A stretch of DNA of 64,000 nt, from assembly GCA_027946365.1 (NCBI GenBank), contig JAPEUQ010000014.1:1213205-1277204 (forward strand), read 5' to 3'. Shown here piece after piece: positions 1-12,700 of the stretch. Source of the stretch: Kalmusia sp. IMI 367209 (lineage: Eukaryota > Ascomycota > Dothideomycetes > Pleosporales > Didymosphaeriaceae). Below the pieces are notes generated by a model. That model did no database searches and was not told the origin of the DNA. It saw only the letters and a program-made list of their open reading frames with translations. Numbering within the stretch: position 1 is the first letter of the stretch; each line of letters begins with the position of its first letter. Position numbers and translations under genes: made by a program.

Positions 1-417
1 TTAGATATAATCTAAGCAGCGATATAAATATTCAAATTAGGTATAGTATAGTAGCCTATTAAAATAAACACTCACGTCGATATATATTATACTACGATGA
101 TATAAATTAGTAGAGTATCTAGGATATAATCTACTTAGTAAATAACTATGCTACCAAACACTCTGAAGGCGACTATTAAGTAGTATAGCTTCTACTAGAA
201 AGGATATATATATATCAGCATTTTTCTTAAGCTATTTCCATACGCAACTCGTCACAGTCATCATACGCCACTATTACATTCCTCCATTACATTCCTCCTA
301 TTTTCCCTCTTTCTTAATAGGTCTTCACCTCTCTCTTTTACTCTAACTTTTACTCTAAATTATCTTTCCCTCCACATTTATCCGTCTCTTTCCATTCCTC
401 TCTCGTAACATTAAATT
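1..417. other. AT-rich, RIP-like flank without a gene
   Basis: The sequence is TA-rich with many TATA and CTATA stretches and no open frame of note. It ends in a pyrimidine-rich run (about 270-410) just before the relic gene that begins at 418, so it may be the decayed promoter of that gene. Nothing else is supported. Confidence 0.5.
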
Positions 418-3400
418 ATGCCTGAAGCGAAGCAAAGGCGCGGACGTCCCCAAAAATATTATTTCTAAGAAGTAGCTAGAGAAGTAGCTAATGCGGCCAA
501 TTAAGCGTCGCGATAACAACGGAAATAAGTTTAACTATAATAGTAGACTAGTAATAGTAGCCTCCGGATTGAATTTAATCCACGCTCTATTCTTTAGTAA
601 GTTGAGGTTAAAGGGGATGCGCAGATTACGGCGTTGGATAGTGGAATTTAGGCTGAGGGCTTAAACGTGCCAACGGATAAGGACCGCCTGTAATTACTAG
701 AGATAGCTATTTAAAGCCTACTTTTCCTTACTCTAGATTTTATTAGAATTATGTTTTCCTAACTCTATATTATTTAGGCTTATTCCACTCTCTGCCAGAT
801 CGCTAGATTATAGGGTTAAGCTTGTACCTACCAAACTTATCATGCTCCTAGCCATTCCCATTTATTAATTGGTTCTTCCCTTATAAACTAGCTATAGGAG
901 TGCTAACCATATATTTTGGGAAATAGTTTAATGAGACACCGTGGATCGAGAGCGAACGAGAAGAGCTACCAGCCTAGCTACTATCACCTAAAAATATTTA
1001 GACTAGTAATAGTCCTAGAACACCAATACCTTAAGTATCCCCTAATATAGATATGCCTATGTTATCATAGACTATAACGCTTATTGCCTTACCTAGCTGG
1101 CCAATTTAATCTGTGACATAGGATCCTCAAGAGCTATCTGAAGCATTATATATTAATACTATACACTCTATAATTAAGTGGACAGAGGGACAAGAGGAAG
1201 CACTAGTAAAAAGGATAGAAGAAATATTAGAAGAATCATTAGAGCCATCGCCAGAAGAAGCTATAGATATCACGAAGGAATTGGCAGAGCAGCTAATATA
1301 GTTCTATAACTATAATATAGATACTTATAGATAGTTAGAGTAGGATTATAGTACTGACCTATCAGGGCACATCACCCTTAGCGATTTTATCTCACGCCAT
1401 GAAGTAATACCTAATATACTAAATACTATATATATACTTTTAAAGGGCCACGTCCATCCCTTAAATACTAAGAAATAGAAGTACACCTTTCTCGGAACCA
1501 CGACTGAAGAACCAGATACGCTAGGAAAAGTATATATACTATATTCTAGCGCTAGCCAGCCCTCTGCCCTAGTAACTATCATATATAATATTAATAGCAT
1601 CATGGGCTTTATACCTAGTCTAGTCATGGCAAAACAAGGAATCCGCTTTAATCTTATACTATATATAGTATCTAATCTATTAACTAATATACATCTCACC
1701 TTCCCTATCCGCACTGAAGGTGGCCGAACGCGATGGGTCCCTCTATATATAGTACTATACTATCTACTTAATAGACTAGTAGGATAGGAGGATATTATAC
1801 TCTACCTCTTCTTTCCCCGTTTATACGAGCGACACAAGGCGAATAGCTACCTTACTTAATAGGCTCTATAAAGGTGGACTAACTAGGTCCTACTTTCTAC
1901 TATCTATAGCCAGGCTTCCGCGTCTATTACACAGCATTACCCAGCTGGATACGAGCATAGTAAGCTAGCCAGTAAGGCAAGCCATATAGAGTCGCATATA
2001 TATAAGGATAAGATAGGGGCGCGCCATCAGTACATCCATCATTTTCTTCAGCCTAAGATACTGTAGGAGATATAGGATATAGTACTCCACACTATTAACG
2101 AAGAGGGCCTACATGACTTTAGAAACGTTTAAATCTTTTTTACTACTAAGAACTTAAAGGTTTTAAGTAAACGGCCAACACTGCAGCAAATATAGGACAA
2201 CTATTTTCTATACTAGGACTAAGCTATTAACGCTGAGCACCTTAATCTAGATTAGGTATGGGTAGATATTGGCAAAGAAGTATACGCGCTACCATCCTTC
2301 CTATAATATTAGAATCTAGGTAACTAGTAGGCGGAAACCCATCTTTGGAAGCCCTACTATTTAGAGGTATACTAGCTATGGTCCCAGCATGGATCGACGC
2401 CTAAATCAACCCTACGCAATATATATTAAATAGCCCTACTATAGGATATAGCTGGAATGACCATCTTAACTACACACCAATCACTAAGCCGAGATTAAGG
2501 GCTCTTATATAGCCAGTTCTACACGAGCGAGAAGGAGATTTTTAATACTATTAAAACATTCCCTTTTTTAAGATAGCGCTCTAGAGAGCCTCACACTGGA
2601 TCCAAAGATCCACGCTGGCTGGTAAAAGATAGATGACTTAGACAACCACCGTCTAGAGATACTAGAGAAGTCTTATCTTACGAGCAAGGCACGCTATATA
2701 GTAGATATTATAGGATTTATATAAAAGTCCTTTGGCACGCGCGAGGAATACTATATAACACTCATACTTATACTTCGTGTACGGGGATACCTTTAGTAGG
2801 GTAGAAGTTAGGATTATACGGTTAGCATCTCGCCTAGATCTAAGCTATTCTAGTGTATACCCATAGCTAATTATCTCCAATTTATATAGATAAATATAAA
2901 TAAGTTCACGACTGACTTCGAATATATGCGAAGCCTAAGAATATATAACTATATATTATAGGAGTATAGCTAGATGATGATTATATTTTTATGGCTACTC
3001 AAGTTTAACTATAGTAGCTGCCAGCTTCAACGCGAAATCATACTCTAGAAAGATAAATAGGTAAATCAGTAGACTGGTAAGATACTATATAGATTTAGGT
3101 TTTTAACAACGCTAGCATAGGATGGCTACTACTGGTTACTACCTAAGATTAACTGGGAGCAATTCACGTTCTGTAAAGATCTTATAGGATGAAGTCTATT
3201 TAGTAACATCTATATAGTAGAAACATTTATAGCACGATGGCGGGCCATTCGAGAGACCAAAGACGATTTCATAAAGACGGAGCTACTAGGGGAAATGGCT
3301 TAAATACTATAAAACCGCGTGTTTAGTAAGGTTATTAATCATTTGGCATATAAGATAAATGTATATATAATATTTTTAAAAAGATGTATTATCGTCGATT

Positions 3401-4075
3401 GAAAGCTCCATCAAAATGGAGTTTTATAGCGATATAATATAGGGTAAGTTTATACTATATAAGGAGAATCTAGACATGATCCTAGAAGGTACACAGCCAT
3501 ATCAGCTAGCAAGTGGGAACAAGATAGTATATAAGAATCTTAACGATTTTATTAACTTTCTTTAGGACTTTAATAATGGATAAGACCGGAAGTATTAGGG
3601 CGGGAGAAGTTATCACGTACTCTATAAATAGTGCCTAAAGATCATTAAGGCTTAGTATAATAAAGAGGAAGGTGAAATGTTTATAGAGAACGTAAAAGTT
3701 TACTTTCTAATAGTAAACTAAATTATACCCTATCTTAACTATACCGTGTTCTGGCAGCATACAAAGCAGCACTAGAGAATATAATTATCTATTTATCATT
3801 ACTAGGTTCGCGTAGCGGCTGAGCCAGGTAAATCACTAGGATAAAGGGAGTTGGTACAGGCACAGAACGGAAGAGACTGGTTAATTAAATAAAATAGGCA
3901 GGTAGTACTAGAAGGCATACCCAAAGAACCAGAGGAGGCGGAATTATATATGGGAGATGTTAAGAAAAGCATTTTATGTAAATGGGAACGGCACCAAGCA
4001 CGCCAGGGAGGATGATATATGGGTATAAGATAGTTTTCAGTAGGCACTACTAGTCGCATGTAGGGAAGTTTTATA
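418..4075 (+). pseudogene. RIP-degraded relic of a large plus-strand gene
   Basis: From the ATG at 418 a protein-like plus frame begins (MPEAKQRRGRPQKYYF, with a basic GRP motif) and runs into TAA/TAG codons. Protein-like stretches continue in plus frames to about 4060, for example around 2030-2600 and 3460-4060. Nearly all interruptions are TAG or TAA where CAG, CAA or TGG would restore sense, which is the expected product of C-to-T mutation at CpA on either strand. A few frame changes also occur. Around 1015-1150 there is a Cys/His-containing patch that loosely resembles the N-terminal region of some large repeated fungal proteins, but I do not recognise the family. It may be a transposon or subtelomeric repeat gene of roughly 1,200 codons. 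It cannot encode a protein now. Confidence 0.6.
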
Positions 4076-4189
4076 AGAAAATAACATTTTGATCTAATTA
4101 ACCGATATTCAAAGGAATATAAATAATAATAAATAAAGGAGATATAAAGATTAAGGCTAGAGGGGTAGGATATATAGACTATAGAGAAG

Positions 4190-4720
4190 GCTATTAGATA
4201 GAATGGTAATGTACGCCAGTCCGTCCTAGTTAATAATATTTCATGATAGTCTCTAGTAGTCTCTAATAGTCTATAGTAACTTATAGAGATCCCGATATGA
4301 CTTTATGAAAGAAAGTAATAAAGAAGGCTCACATGTAAAGTGGAGGTAACTAAACTTACTTATAAAAATAAAGAATAACAGTTAATAATCAGCCTTATAT
4401 TCATTAAGATAAAGAGTATAAGAAGGATCTTAGCATCTTAGATAGAGAATTAAGAATGGAAAAAAACTACCTACCTTTATATATATATGTTAATAATCAG
4501 TTTACGTATCAACCAATAGTATTAATGTTAAATAGAATGGCAGTATACGCCAGTCCACTCTAGTTAATAATAGTCTATAAAAGCCTCAGTAGTCTCTAAT
4601 AGTCTACGGAAGCTTACAGAAATCTTAACGTAGTTTTCTAAATAAAATTAATAAAGAAAGCTTTATATATAAAGTGGGGTCAACTAGACTTACTCAATTA
4701 ATAAAATAAAGGATAATAAG
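4190..4720 (+). repeat. Two tandem RIP-mutated copies of a dispersed element
   Basis: Two copies lie about 340 bp apart (4195-4370 and 4532-4700). Each starts with tagaatggyartrtacgcc, passes through agtctctaatagtctat, and ends in an aaagtggggtcaact-like tail. A third, less mutated copy lies inverted near 61450-61610. The copies differ mainly by C/T and G/A changes, consistent with RIP. No coding potential is visible. Confidence 0.55.
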
Positions 4721-5415
4721 TCAACGACTTATATAACGTTAGTTTAAATAATAGACCTCAAGACCTTAAATAGAGAGGACATAGGATAGACATAAAAAGA
4801 CCTCTTAATAAAGAATATATAGAAAAATATTATAGTAATCTTTACGTTAAATCTTTATATTATCTTTTATTATAGTGTCTTATAGTAATATATACACTAT
4901 CTATTTAATATAGTAATTTATAGTAACTTTAGACCTTAGCCAATAGTACTAAAATCGGACATTAAGATTTAGTAATAATAATATAAGGCTAACTAGAAGA
5001 AGAAGTAATAATGATATAGATTATAGAGAATAAAAGAAATATAAAAAGAAATAATAAGAGAGATATTATAATAAAGGATAGATATAAGTTTTATAGTTAA
5101 ATAGAAATTATTAAATATAGTATAATATTAAAGGGATTATAATAATAGAATAAGATAAATGATTCCTATATATCTAAAGTAGACGGAGAAAAAGAATTAT
5201 AAAAGAGGATGATAAAGAATATATTATTAGCTAATTCTATAGTAAGTTATAGTTTAGAATAATAGAAAAGTTAAAAAAAAAAAGAAAAAAGTAAATAAAT
5301 ATAGTAAAGAGAAACGTTTACTTTAATAGAAAATAAAAACTAAGAGTATAAAAGTAAAAGAAAAAAGATTAAATTTAAAGGAAAAAGAAAAAGAATATAT
5401 AAGTAGAAATATTAT
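4721..5415. other. Very AT-rich, low-complexity stretch
   Basis: The sequence is almost only A and T with scattered G, and no open frame or motif. It is continuous with the RIP-type block on its left and runs into the 18-bp minisatellite on its right. Confidence 0.5.
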
Positions 5416-5424
5416 AAAATAAAA

Positions 5425-5860
5425 GGGTCTAAAAAGGTTAAAGGATCTAGTCTACTAAAAGGGTCTAGTTTACTAGAAGAATCTAGGAAACTAGGAGTAT
5501 CTAGGAAACTAGGAGTATCTAGAAAACTAGGAGTATCTAGAAAACTAGGAGTATCTAGAAAACTAGAAGTATCTAGGAAACTAAAAGGATCTAGTCTACT
5601 AGGAGGGTCTAGAAAACTAGGAGTATCTAGAAAACTACAAGGGTCTAGTTTTCTAGGAAGGTCTAGTTTAGTAAGAGGATCTAGTCTACTAGGAAGGTCT
5701 AGAAAACTAGGAGTATCTAGAAAACTACAAGGGTCTAGTTTTCTAGGAGGGTCTAGTTTAGTAAGAGGATCTAGTCTACTAAGAGGGTCTAGGAAACTGG
5801 GAGGGTCTAGGAAACTAGGAGAGTCTAGGAAACTGGGAGAGTCTAGGAAACTAGGAAGCA
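5425..5860 (+). repeat. 18-bp minisatellite (gtatctagraaactagga type)
   Basis: Around 24 head-to-tail 18-bp units built on tctagraaactaggag. Unit variants carry gtatct, gggtct or ggatct starts. The unit length is a multiple of three, so the minus strand reads as a repeated FLDTPS hexapeptide, which is a by-product of the repeat. A diverged array of the same period and core (actctagaaaactaagag) sits at the right edge of the window. Confidence 0.85.
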
Positions 5861-6155
5861 CAAGAAAAAAAAGGGAGGCTAGAGAGTAAGTAAATCGTAA
5901 GCTGTAGTAAGAAGAGAAGCTAGGTTAGGGGTAGAAGTGAAGGTAAAAGAGAGTAGAAAGGAAGAAAGTAAAAGTTGAAAAGGGGCTAGTAGGTAGATCC
6001 AAAAGGTGTTAGCGGAGTAAAGTAATAACGCTAGAGAAAAATAGATAAAGAAAGGTAAAACGAGAGGTAGGGGGTAGGCCAGTTAGTAAGCCAAAGAGAA
6101 GAAGCGGCAAGGTGTAAGAGTGATACTTAGGGGTGAAACGATGCCAGTAAGGTAG
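5861..6155. other. Spacer between the two minisatellites
   Basis: A purine-rich transition zone where base composition shifts from AT-rich to mixed. I see no gene in it. Confidence 0.4.
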
Positions 6156-6945
6156 GGTTAGGTTGCCCCCAGGGGCGAAAAAGTGGTGCAAGGACGACCC
6201 ATAGGGGTAAAGACCCTGTAGAAGACTGCCCCCGGGGGCAAAGACTCTGGCAGACTGCCGTAGGAGTAAAGACTCTGGCAGACTGCCCCCGGGGGCAAAG
6301 ACTCTAGCAGACTGCCCCAGGAGTAAAGACTTTGCGAAAGACTGCCCCCAGGGGCAAAGACTCTGGCAGACTGCCCCTGGGGGCAAAGACTCTGGCAGAC
6401 TGCCCCTGGGGGCAAAGACTCTGGCAGACTGCCCCTGGGGGCAAAGACTCTGGCAGACTGCCGTAGGAGTAAAGACTCTGCGGAAGACTGCCCCCGGGGG
6501 CAAAGACTCTGGCAGACTGCCGTAGGAGTAAAGACTCTGCGGAAGACTGCCCCCTGCCGGAGTAAAGACTCTGGCAGACTGCCGTGGCAGAGAGTAAAGA
6601 CTCTGCGGAAGACTGCCCCCGGGGGCAAAGACTCTGGCAGACTGCCGTAGGAGTAAAGACTCAAAGACTGCCCCGGGGGCAGACTCTGGCAGACTGCCGT
6701 AGGAGTAAAGACTCTGCAGGAAGACTTCCCCGGGGCAAAGACTTTGCGAAAGACCCTAGGAGCAAAGACTTTGGAAGACTCACCCCAAAGACTTGGTAGA
6801 CTGGGGCAAAGACTCTTGCAGACTGCCGTAGGAGTAAAGACTCTGGAAGACTGCCCCCGGGGGCAAAGACTCTGGCAGACTGCCCCTAGGGGCAAAGACT
6901 TTGCGGAAGACTGCCCCCAGGGGCAAGAGGTTCAAACTAGACCCA
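6156..6945 (+). repeat. GC-rich 29-bp palindromic minisatellite
   Basis: About 25 copies of a 29-bp unit containing aaagactctggcagactgc and a palindromic core of the type TGCCCCCGGGGGCA. Spacing of the caaagac landmark is 29 bp at 6384, 6413 and 6442. Some units replace the palindrome with gccgtaggagtaaag. Because 29 is not a multiple of three, all frames stay open for long stretches on both strands and give repetitive LPESLPPGAV-like translations, which are not genes. The array lies 130 bp upstream of the ParB-like gene, and a single core copy recurs near 9634-9650. Confidence 0.9.
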
Positions 6946-7075
6946 TAGATTTATAAGCACTAAACCTACTCCCGATTAGTTTAGTAGATGACAACTCCAT
7001 AAAATCGACGTTGTATCTTAAAAGACCCCACTCTCCCTTTACCTTCTAATCTAATCGCACCCAGAGCTACCTACC

Positions 7076-9438
7076 ATGAAGCGCAAAGGCACAAATGATA
7101 CAAGAGTAACAAAAAGGCAACGTACAACGATTAAGGAAGTCAGAGAGGTAGATTCCCTCTACGATCAAGCTGCGCCATACGAACTGGCAACAGCTAGATT
7201 TCCGATCGACGCGCTCAGCCCAGATTGGAGCCTCGGTATCAATCGACCTATCGATGAAGCGCATAAGCGTCGCCTCTATGAGATTTTCAAAGAGGTGGGT
7301 GTCCTTCGGCGAGATGCAAGCCATCGGTTACAGGTTGCTTGCTCCAAGGCGCAAGTACAGCAGATGCTAGACCACCTTCACCAGGAGGGCCAGGCTCAGA
7401 CTACCGTCGCTTCAGGCGAGAGCGGTAATGAGGATAGTACGAAGTGGCCATCGTTCAAAAGCTGGGATAGCGTAATTGGAGAAAAGGTAGAGCTTATCGC
7501 GGGCCATCATCGAGTGGAAGCTTTCAAAGAGTATCTCCGACATTTTCGATTGCCGGAGGAAGAGCGTTGGTGGGTATGCAGCATCTACGACAAAGGTCAG
7601 TTTCACCCCCTACTTGTGTCAGCCAAGGCAAGCTAACCCTAAGAGGTAGATACGCTTCCACCACACCTGCGGATCAAGCTCCGTGCCAATCGAGAGGATA
7701 CCATACTTCCAGATAACCATGGCCAGATCTGGACCGAATTAGCAAGCCTGTCCTCGAATAATGGCCAGCTGTTCCAGGGGTCAAACGGGTCAGTTGAGCA
7801 GGAGATGCTGGAGCAACTCAGGCTCAGCAGTCGAGTGAAGTTTCCGTGCGACGGCTGGCTACACTATGGCGGAACACTAGTTGGAGCCCTATAATCACGA
7901 GATGGTGCCGTACCTCGATCGGACAGGTAACCTTTAACATCTCCACGTTTGAATGGATGGCAAGCTGCAGGATAGACGATGTGAGCGCAAACCCAGGCTG
8001 AAACCCCTTACCCATCCCATGCTAAGCGACACTGGCAGTATTGGTTCGCTGCCTTTGACGAGGTTATCGAGCTTACCTCGGAAATCCGCGACCGGTGGGG
8101 ACTGGTGGTCCAATTGGCCGATTGGACCAAGCTGGCCAGCTTACCGCAGACACGCAGCAGAGGTGACGTACAGGGCCTATTCTATCCTAGCCTCGAGCCC
8201 GACGCGGAGCCTCACCGTCCAGCAGTCGCCGAAGAGATTTCTTCTCAACAGCGAGCGACGATGCATATCATGGCTTGCATGGATGGGTGTCTGCAGAGCC
8301 AGGTAGACGCTTCGTTGACATCCAGGCGCTCCTCAAGACTACGAAGCAGGAAGGGAAGCTCATGAGCGTCTTGATGACGCACATCAGCCAGTGGTTGAAC
8401 CAGGAGCCTGCCAGGGTCGTTGACCGTGAGAATAACAAGCCCGCGTTACGGAAGGACTTGGTGCCTGCGCTGCGAGAAAGGCATGGAGAAGAGGCAGAAG
8501 CTACCTCGCGGATCCTCCAGCAACGGGTCCTCGACTACGTGCGTAAGAATGGAAAGGACTACACCAGCACAATGCTGGAGCACTACCTCCACGAATATCC
8601 AGCCAGACACGAAAACGCCTACAGCGCACGCTTCAAGCACAAGGTGTGGAGGGAGACGCTACTCATCGTCGCAGACTTCACGGGGCCAGCTCTCCGGCAC
8701 AAGTACCTGGCCGACTTCCTTCCGGAGGAGACGTGCGCGACCAGCGCAGATCTTTCACCGACGATCGCCCAAATCGCGCGTACGCTCATCTGCCAAATCC
8801 CAGAAGTCGCCAACGACCCAGCACTCCAGTCGAAATGCGCAGGCCAGAAGCTACTTGCGATGATGCAGCCAGTGATCCAACAGTGGATCTCTGAACAATA
8901 CGCAGAAGCGCCGGGCAGTCCCAGCAAAGAGGAGCAGTCGTCCACGGCTGAGGGGATGGAGGTAACGCTCGAGACGGCTGAGGGGATGGAGGTGACGCTC
9001 GAGACGCTCCCCAAAGAGCTAAGCACACCCACCCTAACCCAAGGGCAAGGAGTATCCACGGCGCATCGGCAGCGTAGGTCTCCATCTCCCGGAGCGCAGG
9101 CGGCATCACATAGGCACGGATCTGCGAAAGAGCAAGGCGCTACCCAAACCTTACAACACGGGCCACAAGCGGCACCAGGCAGAGAGTCGCCGCACGGCGA
9201 CGTGAGCAGCCTTACCCCGGATGAGCTGCGCAGCCTTCGCAAGCAACACCGTCAGCAGAAGGACCCGACACGTCGGGTCTCCTCAACGGCCACCGCTAGA
9301 CCAACGACTACCGCTAGACTCCACCGGCCCGCAGATTCCGAGCGAGCTAGCCCCCACAGCCTATCACGGGCTCACGACATTGGAGGCAAAGGACATCAGC
9401 GAAACACGGTACAAGGTAAGTTCACCAATCTGAGGTGA
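7076..9438 (+). CDS. ParB/Srx-fold-like protein, spliced, with two frame breaks
   Basis: Exon 1 is 7076-7595, exon 2 is 7644-7980 and exon 3 starts at 8027. Introns 7596-7643 (GTCAGT, branch GCTAAC) and 7981-8026 (GTGAGC) restore one frame. Exon 1 has the order of a ParB N-terminal domain: an IDEAHKRRLYEIFKEVGV helix, a strand-like segment, then LIAGHHRVEAFKEYL (GHHR at about residues 143-146, the ParB box II position). After splicing comes a conserved-looking LPPHLRIKLRANRED segment, then LWRN, TRWCRTSIG and FNISTFEWMASCRIDD segments. One base appears missing near 7846 and another between about 8240 and 8330. With both restored the product is near 756 residues, ending in a Ser/Thr/Pro-rich tail with a repeated TAEGMEVTLE. 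Known family: ParB/RepB/Spo0J and sulfiredoxin share this fold. Nuclease or nucleotide-binding activity here is inference. The start has a good ATG context (cctaccATG). Confidence 0.68.
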
Positions 9439-9726
9439 TCGGCGTGGTTCCTCACTGGTCCGGACGGCCTAAACAGTGTAAAGTTACCATGTAGATGGGG
9501 AGCGCTAGTCCCCACAAACCACCTAGACTATATATCATCTCCCAGACTTTGCATGTTCAGCGCTAGTGCTGCTGGCGATTCAGCGTTGAGTGAATACATG
9601 TCATGTTTTGCTTCAAAGTTCCTTTTCCTTGCAGCTTGCCCCCAGGGGCAAGGGGTAGGACTCGGTGCCTGCTCTGCTGCCTTTCACCCCTGAAAGTAGC
9701 TCCTCCTCCATACTATTCTATCAACG
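9439..9726. other. Intergenic region
   Basis: It contains a GTAAGT donor-like site at 9415 just before the end of the upstream frame, one isolated core of the 29-bp repeat near 9634-9650, and a short pyrimidine-rich leader before the next ATG. No further gene is seen. Confidence 0.5.
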
Positions 9727-12700
9727 ATGGACCCGTCATTAGACGAGGTAGGCCTAGGTCCGCTCGGCGATGTGGACCAGTGGCTAAACTGGTCACCTAC
9801 CATCCCTACAACGCCTACACCTGCACCTACGACGCCTACACCTGCACCTACAACACCTACACCTGGACCTGCACCTACAACACCTACACCTGCACCTGCA
9901 CCTGCAACACTTGCACCCATAACACCTACACCTGCACCTGCACCTGCAACACTTGCACCTACAACACCTACACCTGGACCTGCAACACTTGCACCTACAA
10001 CACCTACACCTACAATACATGTACCTGCAACACCTGCACCTGCAACGTATCCAACATACCCAACATACGAGCAAGAGAGCAATGGCAGCTTGTCCGAGAC
10101 TTCTGAAGATGACGCCGAACCCTGGGACGACGTCACGCCTTACGAATTAAGGCAGGATGATGGCGAAGGTAGTTTTGGCGACGAAGAACAGGTGGTCGTA
10201 GCATCTGAGCAATATGTATGGAAGATCGACCATACAAAGGGGGATCACAAGTTCAAGGGTAAGCAACGGGTGCGTAGGGAGAAACCGTGCAGCCACTGAC
10301 TACGTAGCAGTGCAAGACTTCATCGCAGCGACGGAGCGCACCTCTTTCAATGGTAGCCACGCCACCGACATGCTGCAAAGGCGATACACGCTCGACTATG
10401 GAAGCCGAAAAGCCGGCTCACGAGCTGCAGCACTGGAGGACGACTACATACCCTCCTTCTTCCTCGACCTTCTCATAATCGTCGGCCAGCCGCTAAGGCC
10501 AATCACGCGACAGTCGAGCCGGTTCTTTGATAACATAACGATGAGCTTCAAGAACTGGAGGGCCCCGTACAGCCACAAGCACATCCATGGACTGTCGTTC
10601 GACCTGGAGCACCGGACGTTCCGGCTGGCAACCGCCGCCACAAGGGAGGCCTGGTACCTCGTCATGCACCCAATCGCTAACCCGCCCGAGGAGCTCCTGA
10701 CGAGAGGCGAGCTTCGAAGACGTCGCGAGAAGGCATCCTGGCACAGCGCCCTGGAAGACCACCACGCGGAATTCCTGGCCTCGTACATCAAGCAGATCTT
10801 CCTCATCGGCGAACTGCTGGGCGAGGGTGTGGAGCCGTCGTGGAGGCTAGGCGATCCGCGCACGCAGAAGATGACCGTCAACAAGTGGATGCTGTTCCAA
10901 GAGAAATTCACAGCAGAGTGGCCCGCATACGTCAGACGGAGCACGCGAGACGCCTTCTGGTTGGAAAACGAGCCGGCGTTCCACGCGTACGACTACGGCG
11001 CGAACATCGAGATCGAGGTAACAGAGCAGCTACGATCGGTGCCAAAGGAGACCCGACTTCGATCCAGGGAAGACGAATCCGACTCATCAGACGAAGAGAC
11101 CGGGGAGACCGTAGGGCAGGAAGATGTCGTTGCGTCCGACGAGCTGGCTGGGAGCGAAGTGCCGGAGGCCAGCGACCCTCACGCTAGCTACGACTACCAA
11201 AGCCTCTTCACCGGCGGACTCGACCAGCTGCGAACGGAGTTGGAACAAAAGTACATCCTCGACAACATCGAGACCGTCTCCTATGCGCTAGCGGTCGATA
11301 TCAATTGCCTGGATGGACGGTCTCCAGACCCACGTGGCGACAGACCGGCACGCTGTCTCCTGGCTGATCGTAACAAGGTTCTCAGGGAATATCGAGGGCG
11401 CCGAGACTTCACCTTCTACCCGCTTGCGTTCCATCCGGCCTACGGCAACTTCTCGTCGGCGCAGCCGCCAGCGTTCCTCACAGACAACCTCCTCGCAGTC
11501 ATGCAGGAGAACATGAGCTACCAGCACAACGGAGCAAACGTGCTGAAGTACGGATACTTTCAGGCGTACTCCAACATCAAAAGGAGCATCCGACACGGGC
11601 CCGACGACCTGCTCGCTACCAAGGGCGTCGCAACCGCGGCGCTGGCGCTCCCCGATCGCGATGGAGCACTGCCTGCGTGGGTGGCGACGAAGCGGAATCG
11701 CCTCCTGCAGCACCTGAGAGGGCAGCTGACGCCCAACGACCCTGAAGCGTCCAGGCCCTTCGCTCGCGAGCGGCAGCGCATCAGGCAGGCCATCCAAGAG
11801 GAAGAGTATGCCTTCAGGATGGAGCAGGTGCTCTCCGTGCAGGCATCGAGGCTGAACGAGGACGGGCGGAGCTTCTCCGCCATCCTCACCCCCATCTTTC
11901 AGCTGATGCGTTTCTTCCTCGAAGAGTCGCAATGCTATACACATCTCTTCCGCTCCTTCACGCCATCCGTGTTTCCTGGCGTTCTGGCGTCCTTTGCGAA
12001 CCTCTTCGCGCAGGCGATCGACAGCCTCCACGCTCGATTCGAGACCACCGGCTCCAAGGGACTATGCGTGGCGTTGGCAGAGGGCGTGTCTGCCCTCGAT
12101 CGCCTAGGCAGCTACTGCTTCACCGGCTTCCCAAGGTCCCTGATGGGCTCGGTGCTCGCCCCGCTCGGGACGATCGACAGCATCGAACAGGGCGGATGGC
12201 CGTTCATCGACCCTGGGGTGCTCAGCCTGCAAGGTGCCGGCCACCTCAGCCTCACGCAGTGGCCTCGATGCGGGAACGGACGGCCTACCCTGATGCACAT
12301 AGCATCCATCGCCTTCCATTACTCGCCGGAGGTCGCAGCCAGCTGCCACAGCGAGGCGTGGTTCAGGGGAGCTGGGCGGACTGCGGGTGCAAGGGCCGAG
12401 CGGTGCTGGGAGGTTCATCGAAGAGGTGCTGCAGGAACTCTGGAAGCCTCAGATGATCACCTTCATCACCAGCCGCCTCCGTCGAGCGTTGAACGAGGGC
12501 AGTCGAGGCCGAGGAGGGGGCGGCGATGGTCCGGAGATGCTACGGCTGCTAGAAGAGCGACGGGAGCAGGTGAGGCAATGGGCACAGAGCGAGGACCCCT
12601 TCTCGTGGAGGTTCGACTCCCAAGCGCCGTTCCGGCCGTCGTGAAGAAGCCAGCTAACCATCATGGGTTGCAGGGAGTACCAGTCGATCGTTCCCCACTG

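Noticed and set aside
5412..5861. A 149-codon frame of FLDTPS/RLDPLT hexapeptides
   Set aside because: It exists because the minisatellite period is 18 bp; it lies in a RIP-type block with no gene signals.
6156..6945. Long open frames on both strands in the 29-bp repeat, up to 245 codons
   Set aside because: They are pure translations of the tandem repeat in rotating frames, with no unique sequence or start context.
7076..9438. ParB-like gene as bacterial contamination
   Set aside because: It has two spliceosomal-type introns and a long eukaryote-like extension, and sits within fungal repeats.
9793..10074. Cys/Arg-rich antisense frame opposite the Pro/Thr tract
   Set aside because: A shadow of the acctgc-type microsatellite in the 9727 gene.
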